64,000 bases of DNA from Chondrosia reniformis (Eukaryota; Porifera; Demospongiae; Chondrillida; Chondrillidae). Each line of letters begins with the position of its first letter. The first letter of the stretch is position 1. The DNA is taken from assembly GCA_947172415.1 (NCBI GenBank), contig OX359194.1, forward strand, positions 806,001 through 870,000, read 5' to 3'. The translations under genes were made by a program, and so were the position numbers. This document shows positions 13,601 through 25,734 of the stretch, piece by piece. Below the pieces are notes generated by a model. It had not been told where the DNA came from and ran no database searches. It saw only the letters and a program-made list of their open reading frames with translations.

Positions 13601-15559
13601 GGATTTACAAATATGCATATGGTGGTCATACTGAGTTTGATTTCCAGCAATTGCTTCTTTTGTGTCTGAATGATGTTTGAAAATGATTACTTGGTTTGAT
13701 TGTCACTTCAAATATATGGAATGTATCCATAAAACATGGCAAATACGTAAATAGTGTACAGTACTAGTACTGATAAGGAGTATTTGTTGTGTTAGTAATA
13801 GGGATTAATAGTATTATAGTACTAAGTGATAAATTTAATTATACATAAGTTTTTTACTGATCAGAAACAATTCATTCTGTTTGAAATATTCTCTGACTCT
13901 ATATATAATGTATTATAATGTATTATATATTAATAAACTATATCTGACACTTCAATATTATCCTTCGTTTTAAATATTGACAGAGTAATATCACAAATAG
14001 AGAAAATTATTGACAATAAATTATACATCCATATGTACCTAATATAACACCTATACATATGCATTTTATATTAATAGTATCTCAGCCATCTCAAGTCCAA
14101 GATGTCGCTATTACAAGAGGTGTATCAGATGGATCTCCATCTTTGACAGTTTCATGGACTGCAGTATCTGGATCTGGAATAACCTACACTGTGAGATATT
14201 CAACAAGTAGTGGTACTACAACAGAACCACCATCTGGAGCATCAACGCAGTCAGGAATAGCTGGTACATCAACTACACTGAGTGGACTTACACAAGGTAC
14301 AGTGTACTACATTTGGGTAGCAGCTGTTTCATCAGTTGGACAAGGACCTTACAGTACAAGAGTGTCAGAAACTACATTTGCAGGTAAATACATAATGATG
14401 AGTGTTGCATTTCAGAAAATAAGTTAAATGTATTATATGTGAATATGTACATTTGATTGTGTACGTACTGCTTTTGTAAGTTCAAAGAATGGCAGATTGT
14501 GCTATGTCATTCTTTAGTTCCACAACGAATAGCTAGTGTGGATGTGAATAGAACTATCACTGAAGATCAGCCATTACTAACTGTTGAATGGTCAGCTCCT
14601 TCAAGTGATCGTACCATACAACATTATCAAGTAGACTACAGAGTGGGTACCTCTGGTAGTTGGAGTACATGGAGTCCAAATCCTACATCTACTTCAGTGA
14701 CACTGACTGGTCTTCAAAGTGGAACTACCTACCAAGTGAGAGTGAGAGCTCTATCTGATGTTGGTAATGGAGATTGGAGTGAAGTGATTAGAAAAGCTAC
14801 ATACAGTGGTGAATTTTACATTGTTTAGTAAATTTCTGTTTTGTGTAAAAGCTTAAATGTATTTATCAAATACTTATATCTTTCTCCTGTGGAAGAATAA
14901 AGAGAAAAATCCAACAATTGTTCATGATTTGCCCTAAATTGTGTATATATCCCTGTATGCTTCCTTAACTTGATAGGTATGATAATCAAAATATTTCTGC
15001 TAATCAAAAATAATATTTCAGATGTTCCCGATTGTTTATACATTACATTAGGAGTCCTGGAGGGCATTAATATGTCAGGTTCCAGTAGTTCCATATCTTC
15101 TCAGACATTTGGAGCTGGTATATTTGGTGGAGTAATAGTTGGTTTGGTGATTGGAGCTGTTATTTCATGTGTAACAACAAAGATTGTATGGGGAGCTCCA
15201 AATATGAAAAGATGTGAGAAGAGGAGTGAACAATCCAAATTAAGGTTTGTAAAGAACTAACTTATGACTATATATACATGTATGCCTAACACATGTACAA
15301 GAGAGTTCAGTAACTGAAGATTTTGATTATAGCATTCGCAGTATACCTTACCATGCTCTTGAATATTCGTATATATAGTACAGAAATACACATGCACATA
15401 TATATGTTTGTGTATATACGTACATGTATATTTACATTGTTATGAACTGTTAGGAGGTCTACTGATGAGGACTATGAAGCTCCAGGTATAGCAATGGATA
15501 CCAATCCATCTTATGATACAGTCAATACTTATGAAAAAGTTGGAGAACCTGCAATGTAA
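7692..15559 (+). CDS. Gene A: type I receptor, 2 Ig + 5 FN3 + TM + tyrosine tail
   Basis: Exons: 7692-7752 (signal), 7986-8291 and 8884-9177 (Ig), 9998-10324, 11674-11964, 13299-13589, 14078-14383, 14518-14808 (FN3), 15022-15244 (TM), 15454-15559 (tail); 831 residues. All donors are GT and acceptors AG. Ectodomain exons are phase 1-1; TM to tail is phase 2. The signal exon gives MAFTSGLVSLLIWSVLFVTK. Ig domains show Cys, LWYTTG or KNWFTSG, and GTYTC or KGYTC. FN3 domains keep the Trp, Tyr-rich and [12 protein letters not shown]-type motifs. The helix (IFGGVIVGLVIGAVISCV) is followed by a basic stop-transfer. The tail has DEDYEAP, PSYDTV and NTYEKV, possible SH2 docking sites if phosphorylated. 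No kinase or phosphatase domain. The model is frame-consistent throughout; alternative inclusion of single exons is possible. Confidence 0.88.
8504..8580. repeat. Tandem duplication in an intron of gene A
   Basis: Two adjacent, essentially identical copies of a unit of about 38 bp that begins TTTCCGTAAGCTAAAGG and ends TTTTTCTGCTAT. It lies between the two Ig exons; no function is visible. Confidence 0.8.
9215..9254 (+). repeat. Duplicated end of Ig exon 2 with a second splice donor
   Basis: About 40 bp downstream of the real exon end, the last bases of Ig exon 2 (TTAGTAC, TATCCAGTAATA, TAGGTGAGTGAT) occur again. The copy includes a good GTGAGT donor. The intervening sequence has an in-frame stop (the TGA just past the first donor), so use of the second donor would truncate the protein. 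Confidence 0.6.
9440..9600. repeat. Dispersed repeat copy, gene A intron
   Basis: A copy of the repeat whose core is CCACTG-GCCAGACAGCTGTTTC followed by CCCTTCAGCAGTGATCC. It is in the same place, relative to the exons, as the copies in genes L and R, so it predates the duplication of these loci. Confidence 0.6.
10836..10945 (+). repeat. Dispersed repeat (short, possibly SINE-like)
   Basis: Shares AAATATTTCAAGTTTAAAA, a GGCGCCCCC block, GAACTACTTGCTGGTTCTTA and a GATGTCCGGTTCACCGATTC-type segment with 22870-23060 (same strand) and 43720-43915 (opposite strand). The last segment loosely resembles a Pol III B box. No A box was found, so the SINE idea is weak. Confidence 0.5.
11551..11640 (+). 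pseudogene. Half FN3 exon relic (gene A)
   Basis: Follows an intact-looking TAG acceptor and starts like the true FN3 exon at 11674 (TTCCATCTAAAGTTA-TGGA), then runs only to the first strand before losing similarity and meeting a stop (TGA in the frame). The same half exon, truncated at the same place, is at 20894-20985 in gene B, so it was already broken before A and B separated. Confidence 0.6.
12105..12255 (+). repeat. Dispersed repeat copy
   Basis: Contains AGCTGTTTCTGGGAATTTCA and CCCTTCATCAGTGACTC and ends with CCTTGGCTC, matching the better preserved copy at 29395-29625. It lies in the intron between FN3 exons 2 and 3 of gene A. Confidence 0.6.
12490..12860 (-). mobile_element. Penelope-like element relic with inverted flanks
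   Basis: On the minus strand the segment around 12760 reads WRRIKKAIRIQKCQ, matching the end of the nuclease in the element at 1738-2700. It is followed by a tail with the inverted forms of GACCCTGAGGGTCTTCTTCAG and AAGACGTAGTTGG. The flanks TTTTGATAGGCACATCTT (12493-12511) and its inverted counterpart near 12812-12835 form an outer inverted repeat. No open frame remains. Confidence 0.65.
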
Positions 15560-16289
15560 TCAACTTATTCACCTTAACTATAACTGCCACAGCTGATTAT
15601 GTTTGTGTGTGTGTGAACAAATTAGGCTATAGTAAGTGTATATAGGTCAGTTCTATATTAGAGTGTGGACAATTGATAAATACGGTATAATGAGTCTATA
15701 CTTAAAACAGTATATAATAATAATATATATTACAAATGAGTTTATACTTAAAACACTGTTGTCTTATATATAATTTTATTGTAAAGTATATTCCAAAATG
15801 CTGTATGCTGATGACGATGTGTATGCACATATGGATTGAATATGTATAATTTTATACATTTCCATTATCATAATGTCTTGTAATACTTAATGGATTATTG
15901 TGATATAAAGTTCACCTCCATTAATGTTTGTCTATAAAAGTATGTCCTATAGTCTTTGTATCGTCCTTGCCACATCCCCAAAAATGAAGACTGTACCCTT
16001 TTGAAAACCCTGTGTGTATATTATATGGGTCTGAATTACAACATTTATGACATGGATGCAGTCAACTAATTGTATACATAATAGGTCTATAGTATTATAT
16101 AGTAGTACATAGGTTCTGATTTGGTAGTTGTTGCTCAATGCAATAGTGTAAGTTATAGAAAGAAACAAATTTTATATTGGTCATTGCATGTTATAATGCA
16201 TGTTGGTTAATAGTCGGTCAGAAGCTATATTATAGTTTTGTAATATAGAATTAATGATGAAAATGGTTTTATCAATCAATTAAAGTGTT
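15560..16289 (+). other. 3' region of gene A and intergenic sequence
   Basis: No coding sequence seen. The stretch is nearly identical to the region after gene B (24989-25734), so it belongs to the duplicated unit. The 3' UTR must lie here; a single poly(A) signal cannot be chosen by eye. Confidence 0.5.
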
Positions 16290-16430
16290 ATGTCATATAC
16301 GTATGTGCAAAGCTTCCAATACACCAACATGGCGCTTGCTCGTCTCCTTTTGATTCGCTGAAAAACGCCATGTCTAGTATTCTGATGAAAGCTATTATAT
16401 ATAGTGTTTAATTTGTTCTTATAAGCTCGT
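16290..16430 (+). promoter_or_regulatory. Conserved upstream block of gene B
   Basis: A block with GCAAAGCTTCCAATACA, ACATGGCGCTTGC and CGCCATGTCTAGTAT precedes the signal exon of B by about 300 bp. It recurs before gene C (25735-25870) and once more after gene C (32825-32955) with no gene behind it. Its position and conservation suggest the core promoter or first untranslated segment of this family. Gene A does not have it in recognisable form. Confidence 0.45.
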
Positions 16431-16634
16431 GTTCGTACCAATCAAATATGTTTTAGTAAGACAGTAGCGCAACCGATCTCTCAGTTTATCATGTTGCCCC
16501 CACTTTCGTTTCCGCGCGTTGTTTTGTTTTCAGCTATAGTGTTTTCGGAAATCCTACTACTCGATACAGTCTATAGGCTTCAGTCTTGCGTTATTTTGAA
16601 GACTTTCAAATCGAAGACTCCGGAATCTTATAAT

Positions 16635-19600
16635 ATGGGGCTTACATCTGGATTAGTTTCTCTCCTCATTTGTTGCGTCGTTTTCGTTACGAAAAGTAAG
16701 TAAAATAAGATATCCAATGCAGTTAGATAACTACTTGTATATACTAAATTGTATATATTAGCTTTAATTTGGTTGCGTTATATTTAGTACACTTCTTACC
16801 ATAAATTAATACGCAGACTATCTTTGGAAAGGATCATCTTCGACTTTGGGAGCGTCTAGATACGCAGTTTTTTTATTATTCTTTTTGGCAAACGTTTCGA
16901 CCCTGGGGGTCTTCTTCAGTGCCTGGCCCCCAGGGTCGAAACGTTTGGCAAAAAGAAGAGTAAAAAACTGCGTCCAAAGATATAAGTTCGACGCAGTTAG
17001 AAGAAATCCTTATTCTATTATAGACTATGTTTGAACACACTAGCTATGTCTTAAGTATTGTATATATCCTGTATTCTAATTACTATAGACTGGACACACT
17101 GTCGCGCAGATTATCATGTTATAAGTACGCACATTGAGCTCTATATTCACTGCAGAACTTGAACATATATATTATGTTAACTATGTATCATTTCTCTTAA
17201 TTGGGTAATTAATACGAGAATAACTGTTATTAATTGTCCCTTCTTATTGTATGCATAACATCCTTACTAGTTGAACTTTTAAAGTATATACAGACGGATG
17301 CATCACCTATATACGAACGGAACAAGAAAACAATACAGACTTACCGATAGATATTTAATTTTTAAAAAATAACTATGTCTCAACCAACTACTATTAGAGT
17401 TGGTGATCAAACTACTAACATCACTGTAACACCTACCATTGGTCAATCAGTAGAACTGCAGTGTGACCATGATACAAGGTTAAACAATCGTACACTGCAG
17501 GAAGTGTATAGCATCCACTTCAAGCACACTTTATGTACATATATATCTGTTATATATTTATTGTCTGCTTGAAAGATTTCCTCCATATCTATATATACAC
17601 ACAATTATAGGTGAATTGGATGTTAATACGTCTTTTTAATTGTATATCTGTAAATTCCTGATTTTATTTTACTGATTGTTTGATTTATTGGAACAATGCT
17701 GTTTTAGTCAATATTATTTCTCTCATGCTCTAGTAAATCCATCACCAACTAACACCTTAACAGTTGGAAGGACTGATGATCCAACTAGTACTATCACTAT
17801 AACACCTACCCTCAGTCAACCTGTAAGGTTGGAATGTCGAAGGTCTAATGCATTTAAGGATTGGTTCACTGGTGATCCTAGGAGCCGAGTTACACCAACT
17901 GAAGGAGAGATTTCTACTACAGGAGGAAATAATAGGACACTACTCATCTCGTCATTCAAACCAATTCATGCTACAACATACAGCTGTGTAGTGGATCATA
18001 AGAGCACTATGTCTACAGTATATCCAGTTGTCTTAGGTATGTATATATACAGTATATACTTTAATAAGACCTTCCAAACTATGCATTGTTATATATATAC
18101 GTATGTATAAAGATGTTTAGAAACTGTATAGTATATTATGTGTACAGTTCAATTGTTTATCAGTTCCAGTTTGATTGATTATGTTATATAACATGCCAAA
18201 TAAATAACATCATGTCCAGTTAATAAGTAATAAAAGAAATAGATTTACCTTTAGATAACCCTAAAACTACTTTTATATATGCGTATATACTAGCTTTAAT
18301 TTGGTCGCGTTAGTACACTTCTTACACTTATATACATAGACTATGTTTGGACACACTATGTTAAAGTATTGTATCCTTAATACCATATAGACTGGACACA
18401 CTGTCTCGCAGATTAATATTATTATTATTGTTGTCACATTGTCATTTTAACTACATCGAGCTCTATATTCATTGCAAAATTTGTACATATTATGTTAACT
18501 CTGTTTCATTTTTTAATTGAACAATTATTACGAGAATTACTGCTATTCATTGGCTCTTCTTCGTGTATGCAGACCATCATTACTAGTTGAACTTTTAAAG
18601 TAGTATATTCATGACCGATGCATCACCTACATACATATGGAGGCAAGAAAACATTCTATATATGCATAGACTAGTGAATAATACAGACTTACCGATTGAT
18701 ATATATTCAATTTATAAAACTTCAGTGGTAACTACATCTCAACCGACTAGTATTACAGTTGGAAAGCCAGCTGATCAAACTGCTACATATATGCATAATT
18801 GATATTTAAATGTATATTTTTGCAGCTAATATATTGTATATTTACATTATTACATGCAGTTTTTTCATCAGAGGCAACTACTGTTACTGTTGGAAGGACT
18901 ACTGATCCTACTACTACCATCACTGTTTCACCTACCATTGGTCAATCAGTTGAACTGCAGTGTGCTAGGACTAGTGCAGTTAAACAATGGTATACTACAG
19001 GAAGTACAGTAACAGCAAGTGAAATAAGGACGACAAGAACTGGACCTACTAGGATATTGGCTTTCTCTTCATTCACTCCAAGTCATGCTGGAACATACAG
19101 TTGTATAATTGCTTCATCAACAACATATCCCGTAATACTAGCTACAGGTTAGTATTTTGTGTTGCTTCACTAATACATACCATTGCATGCTGCTGGTATA
19201 CATATGTATGTACGTAGATACTAGTACATGTACAACACCCCTAGATTTAGCATATATACACAACCAAGGAATAATAAAAGATCAAGAAATAATACAAAGA
19301 TTCCCAGGTTCACCGATGAAGGGTGTAATTCCTGTCTGGCCCAAATGGAACAGAAGAAGAAATTAAAGGCTCTTATATCTTCACTCTCCAGGTTTAGTTT
19401 AGGCTGCCTAATTTATTACAGAACGAGGTATAATCTTCATAAATAGTATGTAGTTATTGTAGTATACATCCATTAAGTATCTAAACATGGAAAACTTCTA
19501 TATGACTCTATTCCTTTAAATTTGTATATGAGCCTGTTTCTATAGTAATTTGTTTATAAATTAATTAAGTCTGAAATATTTTGATATATATTTATGGTTA

Positions 19601-22600
19601 TAGTACAGGCACTTACCTACCTTATACTTTATTACTTCTATAAAATTAATTAATTAATTAGCTCGATAACTTCTTGCATTGATACCTAACAATTTTTTTA
19701 ATTTTTTTAAGTCTTAAAAGTGTTTACATAATTAATAAAGTAGAAAAATTAACCTTCACTGGTTTCTCTTTGATTTGACTCAAAAGAATGTAACTTTTGA
19801 ATTACATACAATGGGAAAGTAGTGATGTCATTTGAACATCATTAATTATTGAATGAGAAGTTGTAGGAAATTTTGCCATTACATAATGTTTGTTACTACT
19901 CAGTACAATCTCTACAAACTAGTAACTTTTCTAGGCTGAGCCCTTTACTAACAAATTTACAATTTTACTTTTTACTCTTTTAATCTTTGGTATCCAAAAA
20001 TATGTTGAACCTAAAAACAAAAAATAGCCTTTTTCAAATATTTGTCTTTAACTCCATTTATGCATATCACATCCTCATTTGACCCACACATAACTTTGGA
20101 TATTAATATTGACTGTAACTATTTCATACATAAATAGAGTTTAATGTGGTTTAAGGAGCTATATATGCAATAGCAGCATGTAAACCCTTCAAATATCGGT
20201 GCTTTACATATAATATACATCGGTACGTATTACGTATATTGATCTCATTTAATTGATGTCTTAGAATAATTAAAGGTTATATTTTTAGCTGGCTCCCTTA
20301 AGCAATAGAGTACATATGCATCTTGATGTTTATAGGCATTCAAGCAACTTCAGAGTACATCTTTACTGATGTACGTATACACGTGTTCCTAAGGGTGTAC
20401 AGTTTACTAAAGAGTGCATTTTTCAAACAATTGTTTTTTATAGCTAAATACTTTTATAAATGTAGATTAACTAGTCTACACTTCAAATGTAATTGCAATC
20501 AATTAAACTAACAAATGAATACTGTATAGTAGCCACTGATCAGTTTGTCTTAATTATCCTTAATTAGCTAAATGTGACTTACTTTTCACTTAATTGCAAA
20601 GATTATTTTCTTTCTGATACAAAGGCTTAAAACTCTCAAGGTCTAGGCATTGTAATTATTTACGTAAAGGAGTAGAAAGTGTCTATAGCATATTTTCAGT
20701 AAACCCATATTATAGATTTTTGCTGATCACCTCTTCAATATTCCCTATCAACTGTTTCATTATAGTCACTTTGAAGTCATTGGACTCATTAAAACTCTCA
20801 TACAGCAGACGATTACAATTAATATTATGGAATATCCTATCTCTTATGTACTCTCTTGGTATTAGCTATCAGTCCCATATTATGACATTTTAGTTCCATC
20901 TAAAGTTACTGGATTATCACTGTCCTCATCTGTGACTTCAAATCAACCATATAGACTTTATGTACTTGCTTTGTCATCTTAATCAAGAAGTGCTACATTT
21001 TCTTACTTACTCTTAGTTCCGTCTAAAGTTACTGGAGTGACAGTGTCCCCAATGTTGACATCAAATCAACCATCACTTCATGTCACATGGTCAGCTCCTT
21101 CAAGTGATCGTCCCATACAACACTATCAAGTAGACTACAGAGTGGGTACCTCTGGTAGTTGGAGTACATGGAGTCCAAATCCTACATCTAATTCAGTGAC
21201 ACTGACTGGTCTTCAAAGAGGAACTACCTACCAAGTGAGAGTGAGAGCTGTGTCTGATGTTGGAAATGGAGAATGGAGTGATGCAGTTAGTGAGACTACT
21301 TATGATGGTACGTATAGATGATATAAAAATATTCATATGAAGGTCATACTAGCTCCCCTGGGTTTGATTCCCATCTTTTGTGTCTTCATGATGTTTGAAT
21401 ATGATTGCTTGATATGATTGTCACTTCAAATACTCGTATGTATCCATAATACATGGCAAATACTAGTTTTAAATTAGATGTAATACATACTATATGGTTA
21501 ACTTGTACATCTAGTAGTTTGCTATTCATATATATATATATAAATGCTGACCATAATATATTATGAATCTCTTATATTTTATAATTATCCAGTTCCAGGT
21601 GCTCCCACTAACCTCATGATAACTCCTCCATCTGGATCATGTGACCAACTGATGGTTACTTGGACAGCACCATCTAACACTGGAGGACTACCAGTCAAGT
21701 ATAAAGTGTATAGAAATGGTGATGAGGTACATTCAATGAGAACTACTACTACTACTACATGGAGTGGTCTAACAGCTAACACACAGTACACAGTGAGAGT
21801 AGTAGTTTTCAATGACTTGGGAGATGGAGGAGAAATAACAGGAACAGGAAGAACTAGACCACAAGGTAATATCCTAGACAGCGTGGGAGGATGGTGTATG
21901 TGACCATTAACCGAATACAATTACGTACATACCACATACTGTATATAGCTGGGAGGGTGTTACATACAAGAGAGGCCAAATGAGGCCAATTAAATACAGC
22001 ATAATTCCAGAAATAGTTGCGGTAATCTAATTACCTATTTTCCTTTGAAACTACATTAATACCAACTAATTTTCATTCCTGGCAGAAAAATGCTCAAAGT
22101 TCTAAGACATTCATGCAATTATTTCTGGAATGGCAGAATATAGACTTTCAACTTTGTATTTATGTATATACCTTGGTATTTTCAATGTTTATGGTTCATT
22201 GATTTACAGTCTAGTATATCCTAGAGTATTCTTCCTCAGAACTCAATTATTATTCATTATTATATACGTACATATCAATATATAATGGAGCGGGTCCATG
22301 GTATGTATAAATTAAGTGTCTTAATTAATTGTTAAGGAGAGTAAAAATGGCTTCCATTTTGTGATGTACAATCCCACATGCATTTACATATTTTGTAATA
22401 GGATGAAACTAATTATTTTCTATTTTCTATAGCTCCTTCAATATCTTCACTGTCAGCCAGTTCCTCAACACAACTCATCATCACACTCACTGCACCAGCT
22501 AGATCATCTTCTCTTACTTACAAGTGTACTATATCTACAACTGTGAGTGGTCTGTCTCCAAAGACTGTAACTGGTACAGTGTTACAGTATACAGTGAATG

Positions 22601-24988
22601 GTTTAAGTCCTTATGTTAATTACACTGTTGAATGTACATCTTCAAATGGAGAAGATTCTTGTGATTCTACCATGAGCACTATAAGAATGCCTTCAGCAGG
22701 TGAGTGTGTTATTATGCTTTTGTGAATATTATTTTGTACTGTTGATTGTCACTTCAAATACTGGAATGTATCCATAAAACATGCCAAATACGTACAGTAC
22801 TAGTACTAAAAAGGAGTATTTGTAATAGGGATTAATATACTATGTGCTAGATTTTAAATTGCAGGTATTTCACTTATCAACAAGTATTTCAAGTTTAAAA
22901 AAGCCAGGCGCCCCCATGTAAACTCGAACTACTTGCTGGTTCTTAATAGATGTCCAGTTAACCGATTCAGGTCAACTCTTGTATGCCGTCATTTTTCCAG
23001 GCCATATACGTATATCTCGTAGAAAACGTTTTTGCGCAAGCCTAACGTTACATAGTATTAGTAAAGGTGGATTCTAAATTTTTGCGAATTTCGCGAATGA
23101 CATCACCTTTAAATTTACAAATATATAATTCGCAAACATTTCCCATTTGTAATAATTTGTAATACAAATACATCGGCTATATAACTAATATAAATAATCA
23201 GGTCCCCATTCGCGAAAATAAAAACGCGAAATTTCAGTTTAGCTGGCAATTCGCGAAAATTTTGTCTCGCGAATATTTCCAAGTACATGGTAATATGCGG
23301 GAGCCATGCATTAACATAATTTCTGGAAACAATATAGGGGCGATTCATTCTCTTAGTTTTTTTTCTATCTATAAAATATATATGATATAGACATTTCAGT
23401 ATTATTATTGACAAATTAATATCGACTAATTTTTTATATACATACATCCATATGTACTTAATATAACACCTATACATGTGCATTTTATATTAATAGTATC
23501 TCAGCCATCTCAAGTCCAAGGTGTCACTGTTACAAGAGGTGTATCAGATGGATCTCCATCTTTGACAGTTTCATGGACTCCAGTATCTGGATCTGGAATA
23601 ACCTACAATGTGAGGTATTCAACAAGTAGTGGTAATGAAACAGAACCACCATCTGGAGCATCAACACAGTCAGGAATCGCTGGTACATCAACTACACTGA
23701 GTGGACTTACACAAGGTACAGTGTACTACATTTGGGTAGCAGCTGTTTCATCAGGTGGACAAGGACCTTACAGTACAAGAGTGTCAGAGACTACATTTGC
23801 AGGTAAATACATAATAGGTTCAGATAATGAGTATTGCATTACAGAAAATAATTTGATCATGAATATTACAGAGAAGTGTGAATATGTACATTTGATTGTG
23901 TTTGTAAGTTCAAAGAATGGCAGATTGTGCTATGTCATTCTGTAGTTCCACAACAAATAGCTAGTGTGGATGTGAATAGAACTATCACTGAAGATCTGCC
24001 ATTACTAACTGTTGCATGGTCAGCTCCTTCAAGTGATAGTACCATACAACACTATCAAGTAGACTACAGAGTGGGTACCTCTGGTAGTTGGAGTACATGG
24101 AGTCCAAATCCTACATCTAATTCAGTGACACTGACTGGTCTTCAAAGTGGAACTACCTACCAAGTGAGAGTGAGAGCTCTATCTGATGTTGGAAATGGAG
24201 ATTGGAGTGAAGTGATTAGAAAAGCTACATACAGTGGTGAATTTTACATTGTTTAGTAAATTTCTGTTTTGTGTAAAAGCTTAAATGTATTTATCAAATA
24301 CCTATATCTTTCTCCTGTGGAAGAATAAAGAGAAAAAATCCAACGATTGTTCATGATTTGCCCTAAATTGTGTATATATCCCTGTATGCTTCCTTAACTT
24401 GATAGGTATGATAATCAAAATATTTCTGCTAATCAAAAATAATATTTCAGATGTTCCCGATTGTTTATACATTACATTAGGAGTCCTGGAGGGCATTAAT
24501 ATGTCAGGTTCCAGTAGTTCCATATCTTCTCAGACATTTGGAGCAGGTATATTTGGTGGAGTAATAGTTGGTTTGGTGATTGGAGCTGTTATTGCATGTG
24601 TAACAACAAAGATTGTATGGGGAGCTCCAAATATGAAAAGATGTGAGAAGAGGAGTGAACAATCCAAATTAAGGTTTGTAAAGAACTAACTTATGACTAT
24701 ATATACATGTATGCCTAACACATGTACAAGAGAGTTCAGTAACTGAAGATTTTGATTATAGCATTCGCAGTATACCTTACCATGCTCTTGAATATACGTA
24801 TATATAGTACAGAAATACACATGCACATATATATGTTTGTGTATATACGTACATGTATATTTACATTGTTATGAACTGTTAGGAGGTCTACTGATGAGGA
24901 CTATGAAGCTCCAGGTATAGCAATGGATACCAATCCATCTTATGATACAGTCAATACTTATGAAAAAGTTGGAGAACCTGCAATGTAA
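16635..24988 (+). CDS. Gene B: type I receptor, 2 intact Ig + 5 FN3 + TM + tyrosine tail
   Basis: Exons: 16635-16695 (signal), 17734-18036 and 18860-19147 (Ig), 21017-21307, 21593-21865, 22433-22699, 23497-23802, 23946-24236 (FN3), 24451-24673 (TM), 24883-24988 (tail); 802 residues. An in-frame ATG at 16491 is rejected as the start because the stretch loses frame in gene C, whereas the MGLTSGLVSLL start is shared. A first Ig exon near 17375 is broken and skipped without frame loss because all ectodomain junctions are phase 1. FN3 exons 2 and 3 (the second with [10 protein letters not shown]) are absent from A but closely match R exons at 54574 and 53489. The TM and tail are nearly identical to gene A, including DEDYEAP, PSYDTV and NTYEKV. 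Confidence 0.86.
16845..17015. mobile_element. Palindromic Penelope-type terminal repeat
   Basis: Two arms, each with the end sequence of the element at 1738-2700, face each other around 16923: GTTTCGACCCTGGGGGTCTT on one side and CCCCCAGGGTCGAAACGTTT on the other. No coding part lies between them. The outer part (GACGCAGTTAGAAG then AATCCTTA) also occurs near 12845 and 62170. It lies in intron 1 of gene B, the equivalent place to the insertion in gene L. Confidence 0.75.
17372..17530 (+). pseudogene. Broken first Ig exon of gene B
   Basis: Aligns with the first Ig exon of gene C at 26634: the same SQPTTIRVGD start, [15 protein letters not shown], and then remnants of a WYTTGS-type segment out of frame. 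The acceptor CAG has been replaced by an A-run, the frame shifts soon after the first Cys, and the second half is missing. It is therefore not a usable exon. Confidence 0.8.
18726..18790 (+). pseudogene. Truncated Ig exon start in gene B
   Basis: After an intact TTCAG acceptor the sequence reads VVTTSQPTSITVGKPADQTA, the first strand of an Ig exon, then changes abruptly to the intron sequence that precedes Ig exon 18860-19147 (ATATATGCATAATTGAT, also seen at 29925 before the matching exon of gene C). This looks like a deletion joining one exon's start to another exon's upstream intron. Confidence 0.7.
19240..19400 (-). repeat. Dispersed repeat copy, inverted
   Basis: Inverted relative to 29395-29625: it reads CCCTAGATTTAGCATA, AGATTCCCAGGTTCACCGAT and GAAGGGTGTAATTCC on the plus strand. 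The copy at 30395-30560 is in the same place relative to the Ig exon in gene C, so this insertion predates the B/C split. Confidence 0.6.
20894..20985 (+). pseudogene. Half FN3 exon relic (gene B)
   Basis: Counterpart of 11551-11640 in gene A. It starts at a TTTTAG acceptor with the same first codons as the functional FN3 exon at 21017 and carries the same truncation. It is unlikely to be spliced in, since no donor follows in frame. Confidence 0.6.
22870..23300. repeat. Dispersed repeat followed by a TTCGCGAA-rich hairpin
   Basis: 22870-23070 matches 43720-43915 on the other strand (shared TTGCGCAAGC, AACGTTACATAGTATTAGTA). From about 23072 to 23290 lie four copies of a TTCGCGAA or CTCGCGAA core arranged partly as inverted repeats, uncommonly CpG-rich for this AT-rich region. 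Between FN3 exons 3 and 4 of gene B; no coding sequence seen. Confidence 0.55.
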
Positions 24989-25734
24989 TCAACTTATTCA
25001 TTATTAACTATAACTGCCACAGCTGATTATGTTTGTGTGTGTGTGAACAAATTAGGCTATAGTAAGTGTATATAGGTCAGTTCTATATTAGAGTGTGGAC
25101 AATTGATAAATACGGTATAATGAGTCTATACTTAAAACAGTATATAATAATAATATACGTATATTACAAATAAGTTTATACTTAAAACACTGTTGTCTTA
25201 TATATAATTTTATTGTAAAGTATATTCCAAAATGCTGTATGCTGATGACGATGTGTATGAACATATGGGTTGTATATGTATAATTTTATACATTTCCATT
25301 ATCATAATGTCTTGTAATACTTAATGGATTATTGTGATATAAAGTTCACCTCCAATTATGTTTGTCTATAAAAGTATGTACTATAGTCTTTGTATTGTGA
25401 CAGTCCTTGCCACATCCCCAAAAATGAAGACTATATCCTTTTGAAAACCCTGTGTGTATATTATATGGGTCTGAATTACAACATTTATGACATGGATGCA
25501 GTCAACTAATTGTGTACATAATAGGTCTATAGTATTATATAGTAGTATATAGGTTCTGATTTGGTAGTTGTTGCTCAATGGAATAGTGTAAGTTATAGAA
25601 AGATATATTGGTCATTGCATGTTATAATGCATGTTGGTTAATAGTCGGTCAGAAGCTATATGAAAGGTATTATAGTTTTGTATATATATTGAATTAATGA
25701 TGAAAATGGTTTTACCAATCAATTAAGGTGTTAT

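Noticed and set aside
15454-15559. Canonical ITAM in the receptor tail
   Set aside because: The two YxxV motifs are too close together and use Val; YEAP is not part of an ITAM.
16491-16634. Upstream in-frame ATG for gene B
   Set aside because: The matching stretch before gene C has a one-base length change and no ATG, so it is untranslated; the MGLTSGLVSLL start is shared.
21585-21920. Antisense open frame opposite an FN3 exon of gene B
   Set aside because: Mirror of a coding exon; the same antisense frame appears opposite the homologous exon of gene R, as expected for a shadow frame.
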